A DNA stretch of 64,000 nt from the NCBI RefSeq assembly GCF_008369935.1, contig NZ_VTUZ01000021.1, positions 1 through 64,000 of the forward strand. The letters run 5' to 3'. A program made the translations under genes and the position numbers. This DNA comes from Paraburkholderia panacisoli (GTDB lineage Bacteria > Pseudomonadota > Gammaproteobacteria > Burkholderiales > Burkholderiaceae). Below, in pieces: positions 1 through 9,922 of this stretch. How positions within the stretch are numbered: the stretch's first letter is position 1; every line of letters begins with the position of its first letter. The notes beneath the pieces are model-generated. The model had not been told where the DNA came from, made no database searches, and saw nothing but the letters and a program-made list of their open reading frames with translations.

Positions 1-72
1 ACAGGACCGTGAAACGACTCTACGCCGATGATAGTGCGGATTGCCCGTGTGAAAGTAGGTAATCGTCAGGCT
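1..72 (+). rRNA. rrf: 5S ribosomal RNA, 3' part (5' end outside window)
   Basis: The first 72 bases match the 3' two thirds of a beta-proteobacterial 5S rRNA as I know it. The closing strand TCGTCAGGCT near 63-72 would pair with the missing 5' end. A strong hairpin follows directly, as at the end of an rrn operon. The window therefore begins at the tail of a ribosomal RNA operon. The exact 3' end is uncertain by one or two bases. Confidence 0.9.
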
Positions 73-85
73 CCCCAGCAGTGAA

Positions 86-125
86 CAGAAACCCCACCCC
101 CAAAAGGTGGGGTTTCTGCGTTTAC
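86..125 (+). terminator. Intrinsic terminator of the rRNA operon
   Basis: A perfect 13-bp stem (86-98 with 106-118) has a 7-base loop and lies 13 bases after the 5S end. No long T run follows, which is unusual for a simple intrinsic terminator, but stem strength and position fit the end of the rrn transcript. Confidence 0.75.
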
Positions 126-184
126 GGAAGTGCTGAGATCACTATATAAGTGAGAACCTTGGGTTTGGGACGGTCAAGCAAGTC

Positions 185-213
185 TTGACAACAAGCGGTT
201 GTTCCCCCATAAT
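185..213 (+). promoter_or_regulatory. Sigma-70 promoter of the tRNA-tuf operon
   Basis: A perfect -35 TTGACA (185-190) is separated by 17 bases from a near-consensus -10 CATAAT (208-213). It ends 14 bases before tRNA-Tyr. It follows the rrn terminator, so it should drive tRNA-Tyr, tRNA-Gly, tRNA-Thr and probably tuf copy 1. Confidence 0.8.
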
Positions 214-227
214 CATCAGTTCTCTAC

Positions 228-313
228 GGAGGGGTGCCCGAGTGGCTAAAGGGGGCAGACTGTAAATCTGTTGGCTTACGCCTACGTTGGTTCGAATCCA
301 ACCTCCTCCACCA
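228..313 (+). tRNA. tRNA-Tyr (anticodon GTA)
   Basis: A class II tRNA with a long variable arm. The 7-bp acceptor stem has one G-U pair, the T arm is GTTGG-TTCGAAT-CCAAC, the anticodon GTA is at 262-264, and the 3' CCA (311-313) is encoded. It is the first of three tRNAs before tuf, the same Tyr-Gly-Thr-tuf order as E. coli tyrU-glyT-thrT-tufB. Confidence 0.97.
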
Positions 314-353
314 TATATAAGTTGTAGCAGTTGTTGGGAATCCATGAATTCTT

Positions 354-427
354 GCGGGTGTAGCTCAATGGTAGAGCAGAAGCCTTCCAAGCTTACGACG
401 AGGGTTCGATTCCCTTCACCCGCTCCA
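354..427 (+). tRNA. tRNA-Gly (anticodon TCC)
   Basis: A class I cloverleaf of 74 bases including the encoded CCA. The anticodon loop CTTCCAA places TCC at 386-388. It lies 40 bases after tRNA-Tyr and 16 before tRNA-Thr, evidently in one precursor transcript. Confidence 0.97.
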
Positions 428-443
428 GCAACGCAGAAGTAGC

Positions 444-518
<75 letters not shown>

Positions 519-581
519 GAAGTACTCGGTGATTGTTTGCGCCCGGCGCAACGTACGGAAAAATCCTCTTAGGAGTCGAAA

Positions 582-1772
<1,191 letters not shown>

Positions 1773-1838
1773 CGCCAGATAGTTCTCGTTAATCGGTAGT
1801 TTCGGGGTTGGCGGTGTGTCGTCAACCCTAAATGGTTT

Positions 1839-1914
1839 AGGGGCATAGCTCAACTGGCAGAGCGTCGGTCTCCAAAACCGAAGGTTGGGGGTTCGATTCC
1901 CTCTGCCCCTGCCA
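1839..1914 (+). tRNA. tRNA-Trp (anticodon CCA)
   Basis: Acceptor AGGGGCA pairs with TGCCCCT. The anticodon CCA is at 1872-1874, the discriminator is G1911, and the terminal CCA is encoded at 1912-1914. It sits between tuf and secE, 66 bases after the tuf stop. No convincing separate promoter was seen, so it may be processed from the tuf-secE transcript. Confidence 0.97.
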
Positions 1915-1950
1915 ACTCTTGCGTCGTATGTGGCGCTTCGTTAAGGTGTT

Positions 1951-2331
1951 ATGGCGAATCCTTCCGTCGAAACTGTAAATACATCCGGCGACAAGTTGAT
2001 ACTCGTTGCAGGCGTATTGTTGGTCTTGGCCGGGTTTGTGGGGTTCTTCTGGCTCAATGGCCAGGAATGGTACATCCGCGGAGCTGCCTTGGCTGTTGGT
2101 GCAATCGCGGGTGTTGCAGTCGGTCTTCTCTCTGCGCCTGGCAAGGGTTTCATCGCTTTCGCCAAAGACTCGTACAAAGAAGTCCGTAAGGTTGTTTGGC
2201 CTACTCGCAAAGAGGCTACCCAGACCACGCTCGTAGTGTTCGGCTTCGTGTTTGTTATGGCGATCTTTCTGTGGGTTAGTGATAAATCCATCGAATGGGC
2301 GATTTTCTCGGCGATTCTGGGTTGGAAATGA
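1951..2331 (+). CDS. secE: Preprotein translocase subunit SecE
   Basis: SecE clamps SecY in the SecYEG channel of the inner membrane. The protein has 126 residues, the long proteobacterial form. Three hydrophobic segments lie near residues 13-32, 44-62 and 92-120. The conserved amphipathic stretch SYKEVRKVVWPTRKE lies before the last one. The stop codon TGA is one base before the nusG start, the standard secE-nusG pair. Confidence 0.96.
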   Translation: MANPSVETVNTSGDKLILVAGVLLVLAGFVGFFWLNGQEWYIRGAALAVGAIAGVAVGLLSAPGKGFIAFAKDSYKEVRKVVWPTRKEATQTTLVVFGFVFVMAIFLWVSDKSIEWAIFSAILGWK

Positions 2332-2332
2332 T

Positions 2333-2890
2333 ATGAGCGATACTCCGGCATCCCCGAGCGGCAAACGTTGGTACGTGGTGCACGCCTACTCCGGCATGGA
2401 GAAGAGCGTGCAACGTGCGCTTCAGGAGCGCATCGAGCGTGCTGGCATGCAAGATCAGTTTGGTCAAATCCTCGTTCCGACTGAAGAAGTGGTCGAGGTA
2501 AAAGGCGGTCATAAATCGGTGACCGAACGTCGCTTTTTCCCAGGCTACGTGCTTGTGGAAATGGAAATGACGGACGAAACGTGGCATCTCGTGAAGAACA
2601 CGGCCAAGGTGACGGGCTTCGTTGGCGGTGCACGTAATCGCCCGAGCCCGATTTCCCCGCGGGAAGTCGAGAAAATCATGTCGCAAATGCAGGAAGGCGT
2701 GGAGAAGCCGCGCCCGAAGACCCTGTTTGAAGTAGGCGAGATGGTGCGGGTGAAGGACGGTCCATTCACGGATTTCAATGGCAGCGTCGAAGAAGTGAAT
2801 TACGAAAAGTCGCGCGTCCGTGTTTCCGTTACAATTTTCGGCCGCGCAACGCCGGTCGAACTGGAATTCGGCCAAGTCGAAAAGTTGTAA
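2333..2890 (+). CDS. nusG: Transcription termination/antitermination factor NusG
   Basis: NusG binds the RNA polymerase clamp, suppresses pausing and connects polymerase to Rho or to ribosomal protein S10. The 185-residue protein has an N-terminal NGN domain (KRWYVVHAYSGMEKSV, FFPGYVLVEM) and a C-terminal KOW domain (VGEMVRVKDGPFTDFNGSVEEV). I chose the ATG at 2333, one base after the secE stop, over an in-frame start further upstream inside secE. The pair looks translationally coupled. Confidence 0.97.
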   Translation: MSDTPASPSGKRWYVVHAYSGMEKSVQRALQERIERAGMQDQFGQILVPTEEVVEVKGGHKSVTERRFFPGYVLVEMEMTDETWHLVKNTAKVTGFVGGARNRPSPISPREVEKIMSQMQEGVEKPRPKTLFEVGEMVRVKDGPFTDFNGSVEEVNYEKSRVRVSVTIFGRATPVELEFGQVEKL

Positions 2891-2901
2891 TCCAAAATTC
2901 T

Positions 2902-2933
2902 ACGGGGCGCACCAACTGGTGCGTTCCGTATTT
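2902..2933 (+). terminator. Hairpin after nusG, possible weak terminator
   Basis: An interrupted stem pairs ACGG (2902-2905) with CCGT (2926-2929) and CGCACC (2908-2913) with GGTGCG (2918-2923). Only ATTT follows, so termination would be partial at best. It separates secE-nusG from rplK-rplA. Confidence 0.35.
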
Positions 2934-3054
2934 CGCGCTTACGGTCCGCGTAATGGCCGTTGAGGAGCGTCAGTAACCAATTTCCGGCGAACGCGCGCTA
3001 CTACTCACTGAGCGTTCGCATGTACCCGTGTGACGTTCCAAAGAGGTTTTCCAC

Positions 3055-3486
3055 ATGGCAAAGAAAATCATCGGCTTTATCAAGCTGCAGATTCCTGCAG
3101 GTAAAGCCAACCCGTCGCCGCCGGTCGGTCCGGCGCTGGGCCAGCGCGGCCTGAACATCATGGAGTTCTGCAAGGCGTTCAACGCGCAGACTCAAGCACT
3201 GGAACCGGGTCTGCCGATTCCAGTCGTGATCACCGCGTTTGCTGACAAGAGCTTCACGTTTGTCCTGAAGACGCCGCCGGCTACGGTCCTGATCAAGAAG
3301 GCAGCGAAGATCGACAAGGGTTCGAGCAAGCCGCATACCGACAAGGTCGGCAAGATCACCCGCGCTCAAGCTGAAGACATCGCCAAGACCAAGATGCCCG
3401 ATCTGACGGCAGCTGATCTGGACGCAGCGGTTCGTACGATTGCTGGTAGTGCCCGCTCGATGGGCATCACCGTGGAGGGCGTGTAA
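3055..3486 (+). CDS. rplK: 50S ribosomal protein L11
   Basis: L11 binds the GTPase-associated region of 23S rRNA at the base of the L7/L12 stalk and is needed for RelA sensing of uncharged tRNA. The 143-residue protein begins MAKKIIGFIKLQIPAGKA, with the proline-rich NPSPPVGPALGQRG of the N-terminal domain. An AAGAGG ribosome binding site precedes the ATG. The stop TAA directly abuts the rplA start. Confidence 0.98.
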   Translation: MAKKIIGFIKLQIPAGKANPSPPVGPALGQRGLNIMEFCKAFNAQTQALEPGLPIPVVITAFADKSFTFVLKTPPATVLIKKAAKIDKGSSKPHTDKVGKITRAQAEDIAKTKMPDLTAADLDAAVRTIAGSARSMGITVEGV

Positions 3487-4185
3487 ATGGCTAAGCTTTC
3501 GAAGCGTCTGCAAGCATTTGCAGCCAAAGTTGATCGTCAGAAGCTGTACCCGATCGATGACGCTCTGTCGCTCGTGAAGGAATGCGCAAGCGCGAAGTTT
3601 GACGAATCGATCGACGTCGCAGTGCAACTCGGCATCGACGCGAAGAAGTCGGACCAAGTAGTTCGTGGCTCGGTCGTGCTGCCGGCTGGTACCGGCAAGT
3701 CGGTCCGCGTCGCAGTGTTCGCGCAAGGCGAAAAGGCCGAGCAAGCTCGCGCAGCTGGCGCAGAAGTCGTCGGTATGGAAGACCTGGCTGAGCAGGTCAA
3801 GGCTGGCAAGCTGGACTTCGACATCGTGATTGCTTCGCCGGACACAATGCGCGTAGTCGGTACGCTGGGTCAGATCCTCGGCCCGCGCGGCCTGATGCCG
3901 AACCCGAAGGTCGGCACGGTTACGCCGGACGTCGCGACTGCAGTGAAGAACGCCAAGGCTGGTCAGGTGCAATTCCGTGTCGACAAGGCCGGTATCATCC
4001 ACGCGACCATCGGCCGTGCTTCGTTCGAGCCGACGGCTCTGCGTAGCAACCTGAACGCTCTCGTCGAAGCGCTGCAAAAGGCAAAGCCGGCAACGAGCAA
4101 GGGTGTCTACCTGCGCAAAGTTGCGGTGTCGAGCACGATGGGTGTTGGCGTTCGCGTCGACCAGGCATCGATCGCAGCACAGTAA
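3487..4185 (+). CDS. rplA: 50S ribosomal protein L1
   Basis: L1 forms the mobile stalk that guides tRNA release from the E site. In E. coli it also represses translation of its own rplKA mRNA. The 232-residue protein has the typical length and contains GPRGLMPNPKVGTVT. It starts with no gap after rplK, which implies coupled translation. A terminator-like hairpin follows nine bases after the stop. Confidence 0.98.
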   Translation: MAKLSKRLQAFAAKVDRQKLYPIDDALSLVKECASAKFDESIDVAVQLGIDAKKSDQVVRGSVVLPAGTGKSVRVAVFAQGEKAEQARAAGAEVVGMEDLAEQVKAGKLDFDIVIASPDTMRVVGTLGQILGPRGLMPNPKVGTVTPDVATAVKNAKAGQVQFRVDKAGIIHATIGRASFEPTALRSNLNALVEALQKAKPATSKGVYLRKVAVSSTMGVGVRVDQASIAAQ

Positions 4186-4193
4186 AAATTCAT

Positions 4194-4221
4194 CGCCTCG
4201 ACGAGCGTCGGGGCGGTTTTA
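4194..4221 (+). terminator. Terminator or attenuator between rplA and rplJ
   Basis: CGCCTCGAC (4194-4202) pairs with GTCGGGGCG (4207-4215), with one G-U pair, and GTTTTA follows. Its position between rplKA and rplJL matches a point where stalk protein and RNA polymerase expression can be set separately from L11 and L1. Confidence 0.6.
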
Positions 4222-4485
4222 TGGGCTTTGGGCGGTTGCGAGGTGGCAGTTTGGATCGCGCAACCGGTTGTCAAAGACCGTTGGCGGGCACGCAGCAGGT
4301 AGGCGAGTCCTTAATGTAAAGCCAACGCAGATGGCGAACCCGAAAAGGTTTTGTAGTGATGAAACCGTTGGATGTCCGCAGTGATGTGGGCCTCGGACGG
4401 TCGAAATACTCCTGACTGGTCGGACGCCGTTATTGAACGCGGTACACAAGGCGCACGCTGCGTGTATCGAATCTGGAGGTTAACC
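4222..4485 (+). promoter_or_regulatory. rplJ leader region, possible L10 autoregulatory leader
   Basis: About 260 bases without a gene precede rplJ. The stretch from about 4360 to 4410 contains GTCCG and CGGAC arms around TGATGTGGG, which could fold as a leader stem with an internal bulge. In E. coli the L10-L7/L12 complex represses the rplJ leader. I infer an equivalent here from position and this fold; no covariance model was run. An in-frame start at 4372 exists but has no ribosome binding site. Confidence 0.35.
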
Positions 4486-4989
4486 GTGCCACTCAACAAA
4501 GAAAGCAAGCAGGCCGTCGTCGCTGAGGTTGCCGCGCAAGTCGCGAAAGCCCAGACCGTGGTTCTGGCTGAGTATCGTGGGATCACGGTTGGCGATCTGA
4601 CCAAGCTGCGCGCGAAAGCGCGTGAGCAACAGGTTTACCTTCGCGTGTTGAAGAACACGCTGGCGCGCCGCGCTGTCGAAGGTACCCCGTTCGCTCCGCT
4701 GGCAGAGCAGATGACTGGCCCCCTGATCTACGGCATCTCGGAAGATGCAATTGCTGCTGCTAAGGTCGTCAATGACTTCAGCAAGAGCAATGACAAGTTG
4801 GTCATCAAGGCTGGCTCCTACGAAGGCAACGTGATGGACAAGGCAGGCGTGCAAGCGCTGGCCAACATCCCGAGCCGCGAGGAACTGCTCTCCAAGCTGT
4901 TGTTCGTTATGCAAGCTCCTGTTTCCGGCTTTGCGCGCGCTTTGGCCGCGCTGGCGGAAAAGAAGCAGGGCGAAGAGTCCGCTGCTTAA
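4486..4989 (+). CDS. rplJ: 50S ribosomal protein L10
   Basis: L10 anchors the L7/L12 dimers to the 50S stalk. I chose the GTG at 4486 because GGAGG precedes it and the product then begins MPLNKESKQAVVAEVAAQ, giving 167 residues, normal for the family. The longer frame from 4372 would add 38 unconserved residues. It lies 63 bases before rplL. Confidence 0.96.
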   Translation: MPLNKESKQAVVAEVAAQVAKAQTVVLAEYRGITVGDLTKLRAKAREQQVYLRVLKNTLARRAVEGTPFAPLAEQMTGPLIYGISEDAIAAAKVVNDFSKSNDKLVIKAGSYEGNVMDKAGVQALANIPSREELLSKLLFVMQAPVSGFARALAALAEKKQGEESAA

Positions 4990-5052
4990 CGTTCTTCAGC
5001 CGAGCGTAATTGATCGCTAGCTGTATCCGAATTCAATTTAGGAGTATTTCAA

Positions 5053-5427
5053 ATGGCAATCGCAAAAGAAGACATCCTCGAAGCCGTAGGCTCGATGTCG
5101 GTTCTGGAACTGAACGAGCTGGTTAAGGCGTTCGAAGAAAAGTTTGGCGTGTCGGCAGCTGCTGTTGCAGTGGCAGGCCCGGCAGGCGGCGGCGCTGCCG
5201 CTGCTGCTGAAGAGCAAACCGAATTCACGGTCAACCTGACGGAAGTCGGCGCGAACAAGGTTTCGGTCATTAAGGCTGTTCGTGAACTGACGGGTCTCGG
5301 CCTGAAGGAAGCGAAGGACCTGGTCGACGGTGCACCGAAGCCTGTTAAGGAAGCGGTACCGAAGGCTGCTGCTGAAGAAGCCAAGAAGAAGCTGGAAGAA
5401 GCCGGCGCGAAGGCTGAAATCAAGTAA
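5053..5427 (+). CDS. rplL: 50S ribosomal protein L7/L12
   Basis: The stalk protein that recruits translational GTPases. The 124-residue product has the N-terminal dimerisation domain, an Ala/Gly-rich hinge near residues 36-55 (AVAVAGPAGGGAAAAAEE), and the C-terminal domain with LKEAKDLVDGAPKPVKE. TAGGAG lies at good spacing before the ATG. A strong terminator-like hairpin follows, allowing excess L7/L12 over RNA polymerase. Confidence 0.98.
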   Translation: MAIAKEDILEAVGSMSVLELNELVKAFEEKFGVSAAAVAVAGPAGGGAAAAAEEQTEFTVNLTEVGANKVSVIKAVRELTGLGLKEAKDLVDGAPKPVKEAVPKAAAEEAKKKLEEAGAKAEIK

Positions 5428-5446
5428 GTTTCAGCGCGCTGTGCGA

Positions 5447-5477
5447 AGGCTGGCGGTTTTGCACCGCCGGCCTTTTT
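5447..5477 (+). terminator. Attenuating terminator after rplL
   Basis: AGGCTGGCGG (5447-5456) pairs with CCGCCGGCCT (5464-5473), with one T-G pair, and T residues follow at once. It occupies the same place as the partial terminator between rplL and rpoB in E. coli, where most transcripts stop before the polymerase genes. Confidence 0.8.
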
Positions 5478-5794
5478 GTGCTTTGTGGGAGCCGCGTTTA
5501 TGCCGGGCTGTTTCGGCAAAAACGACTCCCAGAAGCCAAAGAAAACCGCCATCGGCAACATTGACCGGCGTTTCTCTTTGTCTTCTGAAGCGACTGCAGA
5601 AGGCAAGTTTGGTCGGGTAGCGGGCAACACAGGCATCCGCTGCCGTCAGCCAGCGGTTGGTAGAGGCCAACCACCAAGCTTCTAGGCTCGTTCAAGCCAT
5701 CGGACGGCCATCGGGTCTCAGTCGGTGAACACTCGGGTTGTCTCATCTAGGTATCCTGCCTCGACAACAATGCCCGCCGTGATTCGGAGATCGT
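5478..5794 (+). other. rplL-rpoB intergenic region, no gene found
   Basis: This stretch of about 317 bases has no credible coding sequence. GGTTGG (5654-5659) and CCAACC (5666-5671) can form a small hairpin. A separate rpoB promoter could not be identified with confidence. By analogy with E. coli, processing sites may lie here, but none can be read directly. Confidence 0.5.
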
Positions 5795-8700
5795 ATGCAA
5801 TATTCCTTCACCGAGAAGAAGCGTATTCGCAAGAGTTTTGCGAAGCGCCCCATCGTTCACCAAGTACCTTTCCTGCTGGCTACCCAGCTTGAATCATTCA
5901 GCACGTTTCTGCAAGCAGACACGTCGTCTACGCAACGTAAGCCGGAAGGCCTGCAAGCTGCGTTTACCTCCGTTTTCCCGATTGTTTCGCATAACGGGTT
6001 CGCTCGTCTAGAGTTCGTCAGCTACATGCTGTCGCCGCCGGCATTCAACATCAAGGAATGTCAGCAGCGTGGTTTGACGTACTGCTCGGCGCTGCGCGCG
6101 AAAGTGCGTCTGGTGCTGCTCGACAAGGAATCGCCGAGCAAGCCGGTCGTCAAGGAAGTGAAGGAACAGGAAGTGTACATGGGCGAAATTCCGCTCATGA
6201 CGCCGACCGGTTCGTTCGTCATCAACGGCACTGAACGTGTGATCGTTTCGCAGCTGCACCGTTCGCCGGGCGTGTTCTTCGAGCACGACAAGGGCAAGAC
6301 GCACAGCTCGGGCAAGCTGCTGTTCTCGGCACGTATCATTCCTTACCGCGGTTCGTGGCTCGACTTCGAGTTCGACCCGAAGGACGTGCTGTACTTCCGC
6401 GTCGACCGTCGCCGCAAGATGCCGGTCACGATTCTGCTGAAGGCAATCGGCCTCACGCCGGAACAGATCCTCGCAAACTTCTTCGTGTTCGACAATTTCA
6501 CGCTGATGCCGGAAGGCGCACAGATGGAATTCGTGCCGGAGCGTCTGCGTGGTGAAGTCGCGCGTTTCGACATCACGGACCGTGATGGCAACGTGATCGT
6601 CCAGAAGGACAAGCGGATCAACGCGAAGCACATTCGCGACCTCGACAACGCGAAAACCAAGTTCATCTCAGTCCCGGAAGACTATTTGCTCGGCCGCGTG
6701 CTGGCGAAGAACGTCGTCGACGGCGACACCGGTGAAGTCATTGCCAACGCGAACGACGAAATCACCGAAACCGTCCTCGAGAAGCTGCGCGAAGCGAAGA
6801 TCAAAGACATCCAGACGCTCTACACGAACGATCTGGATCAAGGTCCGTACATCTCGTCGACGCTGCGTATCGACGAAACCGCGGACAAGATGGCCGCTCG
6901 CATCGCGATCTACCGCATGATGCGTCCGGGCGAACCGCCGACCGAAGAAGCGGTCGAGGCGCTGTTCAACCGTCTGTTCTACAGCGAAGACGCATACGAC
7001 CTGTCCAAGGTGGGTCGTATGAAGTTCAATCGTCGCGTGGGTCGCGACGAGATCGTCGGACCGATGACGCTGCAAGACGACGACATCCTCGCAACGATCA
7101 AGATTCTGGTCGAACTGCGTAACGGCAAGGGCGAAGTGGACGATATCGACCACTTGGGCAATCGCCGTGTGCGTTGCGTCGGCGAACTGGCGGAAAACCA
7201 GTTCCGCGCCGGTCTCGTGCGTGTCGAACGTGCTGTGAAGGAACGCCTCGGCCAGGCCGAAAGCGAAAACCTGATGCCGCACGACCTGATCAACTCGAAG
7301 CCGATTTCGTCGGCGATTCGCGAGTTCTTCGGTTCGTCGCAGCTGTCGCAGTTCATGGACCAAACGAACCCGCTGTCGGAAATCACCCACAAGCGCCGCG
7401 TGTCGGCACTTGGCCCGGGCGGTTTGACGCGTGAGCGCGCCGGCTTTGAAGTCCGCGACGTGCACCCGACTCACTACGGTCGTGTGTGCCCGATTGAAAC
7501 GCCGGAAGGTCCGAACATCGGCCTGATCAACTCGCTCGCACTGTACGCGCACCTGAACGAATACGGCTTCCTCGAAACGCCGTATCGCAAGGTCGTGGAC
7601 AGCAAGGTGACCGATCAGATCGACTACCTGTCGGCGATCGAAGAAGGTCGTTACGTGATCGCTCAGGCGAACGCGGCGGTCGCTGCCGACGGCTCGCTGA
7701 CCGACGAACTGGTGTCGTCGCGTGAAGCTGGCGAAACGCTGATGGTCACGCCGGACCGCATCCAGTACATGGACGTGGCGCCGTCGCAGATCGTGTCGGT
7801 GGCTGCCTCGCTGATTCCGTTCCTCGAGCACGATGACGCGAACCGCGCGTTGATGGGTTCGAACATGCAGCGTCAGGCTGTGCCGTGTCTGCGCCCTGAA
7901 AAGGCCGTGGTCGGTACGGGTATCGAGCGCACGGTGGCGGTCGACTCGGGTACGACGGTTCAGGCGTTCCGCGGCGGTGTCGTGGATTACGTGGACGCAG
8001 GCCGTATCGTGATTCGCGTGAACGACGACGAAGCGGTTGCGGGCGAAGTCGGTGTCGACATCTACAACCTGATCAAGTACACGCGCTCGAACCAGAACAC
8101 GAACATCAACCAGCGTCCGATCGTGAAGATGGGCGACAAGGTTGCGCGCGGCGACGTGCTGGCTGACGGCGCATCGACCGATCTGGGCGAACTCGCGCTC
8201 GGCCAGAACATGCTGATCGCGTTCATGCCGTGGAACGGCTACAACTTCGAAGACTCGATTTTGATCTCGGAGAAGGTAGTTGCTGACGACCGCTACACGT
8301 CGATCCACATCGAAGAACTGAACGTCGTGGCTCGTGACACGAAGCTCGGACCGGAAGAAATCACGCGCGACATTTCGAATCTCGCGGAAGTACAGCTCGG
8401 CCGTCTCGACGAGTCGGGCATCGTGTACATCGGCGCGGAAGTCGAAGCGGGCGACGTGCTCGTGGGCAAGGTCACGCCGAAGGGCGAAACCCAGCTCACG
8501 CCGGAAGAAAAGCTGCTGCGCGCGATCTTCGGCGAGAAGGCCTCGGACGTGAAGGACACGTCGCTGCGCGTGCCCTCGGGCATGAGCGGCACGGTCATCG
8601 ACGTGCAAGTGTTCACGCGTGAAGGCATTCAGCGCGACAAGCGCGCGCAACAGATCATCGACGATGAACTGAAGCGCTATCGCCTCGACCTGAACGACCA

Positions 8701-9901
8701 GCTGCGCATCGTGGAAGGCGACGCGTTCCAGCGTCTCGCACGTATGCTCGACGGCAAGGTCGCGAACGGCGGTCCGAAGAAGCTCGCGAAGGGTACGAAG
8801 ATCGAACAGGCTTACCTGGAAGATCTGGACCACTACCACTGGTTCGACATCCGCCTCGCGGACGAAGAAGCAGCGGCACAGCTCGAAGCGATCAAGAACT
8901 CGATCGAAGAGAAGCGTCACCAGTTCGATCTGGCGTTCGAAGAAAAGCGCAAGAAGCTCACGCAGGGCGACGAACTGCCGCCGGGCGTGCTGAAGATGGT
9001 CAAGGTGTATCTGGCAGTCAAGCGCCGTCTGCAACCTGGCGACAAGATGGCTGGCCGTCACGGTAACAAGGGTGTGGTGTCGAAGATCGTTCCGATCGAA
9101 GACATGCCGTATATGGCCGATGGCCGTCCGGCTGACGTCGTTCTGAACCCGCTCGGCGTGCCGTCGCGGATGAACGTGGGTCAGGTTCTCGAAGTGCATC
9201 TGGGTTGGGCCGCGAAGGGTCTGGGCTGGCGTATCGGCGAAATGCTGCAGCGTCAGGCGAAGATCGAAGAACTGCGCGAATTCCTGACGAAGATCTACAA
9301 CGAGTCGGGCCGTGCCGAAGAGCTGGACAGCTTCACTGACGACGAAATCGTCGAACTGGCGAAGAACCTGCGCGAAGGCGTGCCGTTCGCCACGCCGGTG
9401 TTCGACGGTGCGACGGAAGAAGAAATGTCGCGCGCGCTGGATCTGGCATTCCCGGACGACATCGCGAAGAACCTCGGCATGACGCCGTCGAAGAATCAGG
9501 TGCGTCTGTACGACGGCCGCACGGGCGAGATGTTCGAACGTACGGTGACGGTCGGCTACATGCACTACCTGAAGCTGCACCACCTGGTCGACGACAAGAT
9601 GCACGCGCGTTCTACGGGCCCGTACTCGCTCGTGACGCAGCAGCCGTTGGGCGGTAAGGCGCAGTTCGGTGGCCAGCGTTTCGGTGAAATGGAAGTGTGG
9701 GCGCTCGAAGCGTACGGCGCATCGTACGTGCTGCAGGAAATGCTGACGGTGAAGTCGGACGACGTGACGGGCCGGACCAAGGTGTACGAGAACCTAGTCA
9801 AGGGCGATCACGTGATCGATGCAGGCATGCCGGAATCCTTCAACGTGTTGGTGAAGGAAATCCGCTCGCTGGGTATCGACATCGACCTCGACCGCAACTA
9901 A
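5795..9901 (+). CDS. rpoB: DNA-directed RNA polymerase subunit beta
   Basis: The 1368-residue beta subunit forms one pincer of RNA polymerase. The start MQYSFTEKKRIRKSFAKR follows a GGAG. The rifampicin-binding region near residues 512-545 reads FGSSQLSQFMDQTNPLSEIT and then HKRRVSALGPGG, the sensitive wild-type form at the common resistance positions. C-terminal motifs GDKMAGRHGNKGVVSKI and GGKAQFGGQRFGEMEVWALE are intact. rpoC follows after 21 bases. Confidence 0.99.
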   Translation: MQYSFTEKKRIRKSFAKRPIVHQVPFLLATQLESFSTFLQADTSSTQRKPEGLQAAFTSVFPIVSHNGFARLEFVSYMLSPPAFNIKECQQRGLTYCSALRAKVRLVLLDKESPSKPVVKEVKEQEVYMGEIPLMTPTGSFVINGTERVIVSQLHRSPGVFFEHDKGKTHSSGKLLFSARIIPYRGSWLDFEFDPKDVLYFRVDRRRKMPVTILLKAIGLTPEQILANFFVFDNFTLMPEGAQMEFVPERLRGEVARFDITDRDGNVIVQKDKRINAKHIRDLDNAKTKFISVPEDYLLGRVLAKNVVDGDTGEVIANANDEITETVLEKLREAKIKDIQTLYTNDLDQGPYISSTLRIDETADKMAARIAIYRMMRPGEPPTEEAVEALFNRLFYSEDAYDLSKVGRMKFNRRVGRDEIVGPMTLQDDDILATIKILVELRNGKGEVDDIDHLGNRRVRCVGELAENQFRAGLVRVERAVKERLGQAESENLMPHDLINSKPISSAIREFFGSSQLSQFMDQTNPLSEITHKRRVSALGPGGLTRERAGFEVRDVHPTHYGRVCPIETPEGPNIGLINSLALYAHLNEYGFLETPYRKVVDSKVTDQIDYLSAIEEGRYVIAQANAAVAADGSLTDELVSSREAGETLMVTPDRIQYMDVAPSQIVSVAASLIPFLEHDDANRALMGSNMQRQAVPCLRPEKAVVGTGIERTVAVDSGTTVQAFRGGVVDYVDAGRIVIRVNDDEAVAGEVGVDIYNLIKYTRSNQNTNINQRPIVKMGDKVARGDVLADGASTDLGELALGQNMLIAFMPWNGYNFEDSILISEKVVADDRYTSIHIEELNVVARDTKLGPEEITRDISNLAEVQLGRLDESGIVYIGAEVEAGDVLVGKVTPKGETQLTPEEKLLRAIFGEKASDVKDTSLRVPSGMSGTVIDVQVFTREGIQRDKRAQQIIDDELKRYRLDLNDQLRIVEGDAFQRLARMLDGKVANGGPKKLAKGTKIEQAYLEDLDHYHWFDIRLADEEAAAQLEAIKNSIEEKRHQFDLAFEEKRKKLTQGDELPPGVLKMVKVYLAVKRRLQPGDKMAGRHGNKGVVSKIVPIEDMPYMADGRPADVVLNPLGVPSRMNVGQVLEVHLGWAAKGLGWRIGEMLQRQAKIEELREFLTKIYNESGRAEELDSFTDDEIVELAKNLREGVPFATPVFDGATEEEMSRALDLAFPDDIAKNLGMTPSKNQVRLYDGRTGEMFERTVTVGYMHYLKLHHLVDDKMHARSTGPYSLVTQQPLGGKAQFGGQRFGEMEVWALEAYGASYVLQEMLTVKSDDVTGRTKVYENLVKGDHVIDAGMPESFNVLVKEIRSLGIDIDLDRN

Positions 9902-9922
9902 TCGGACTACTGGAGAGAAGCG

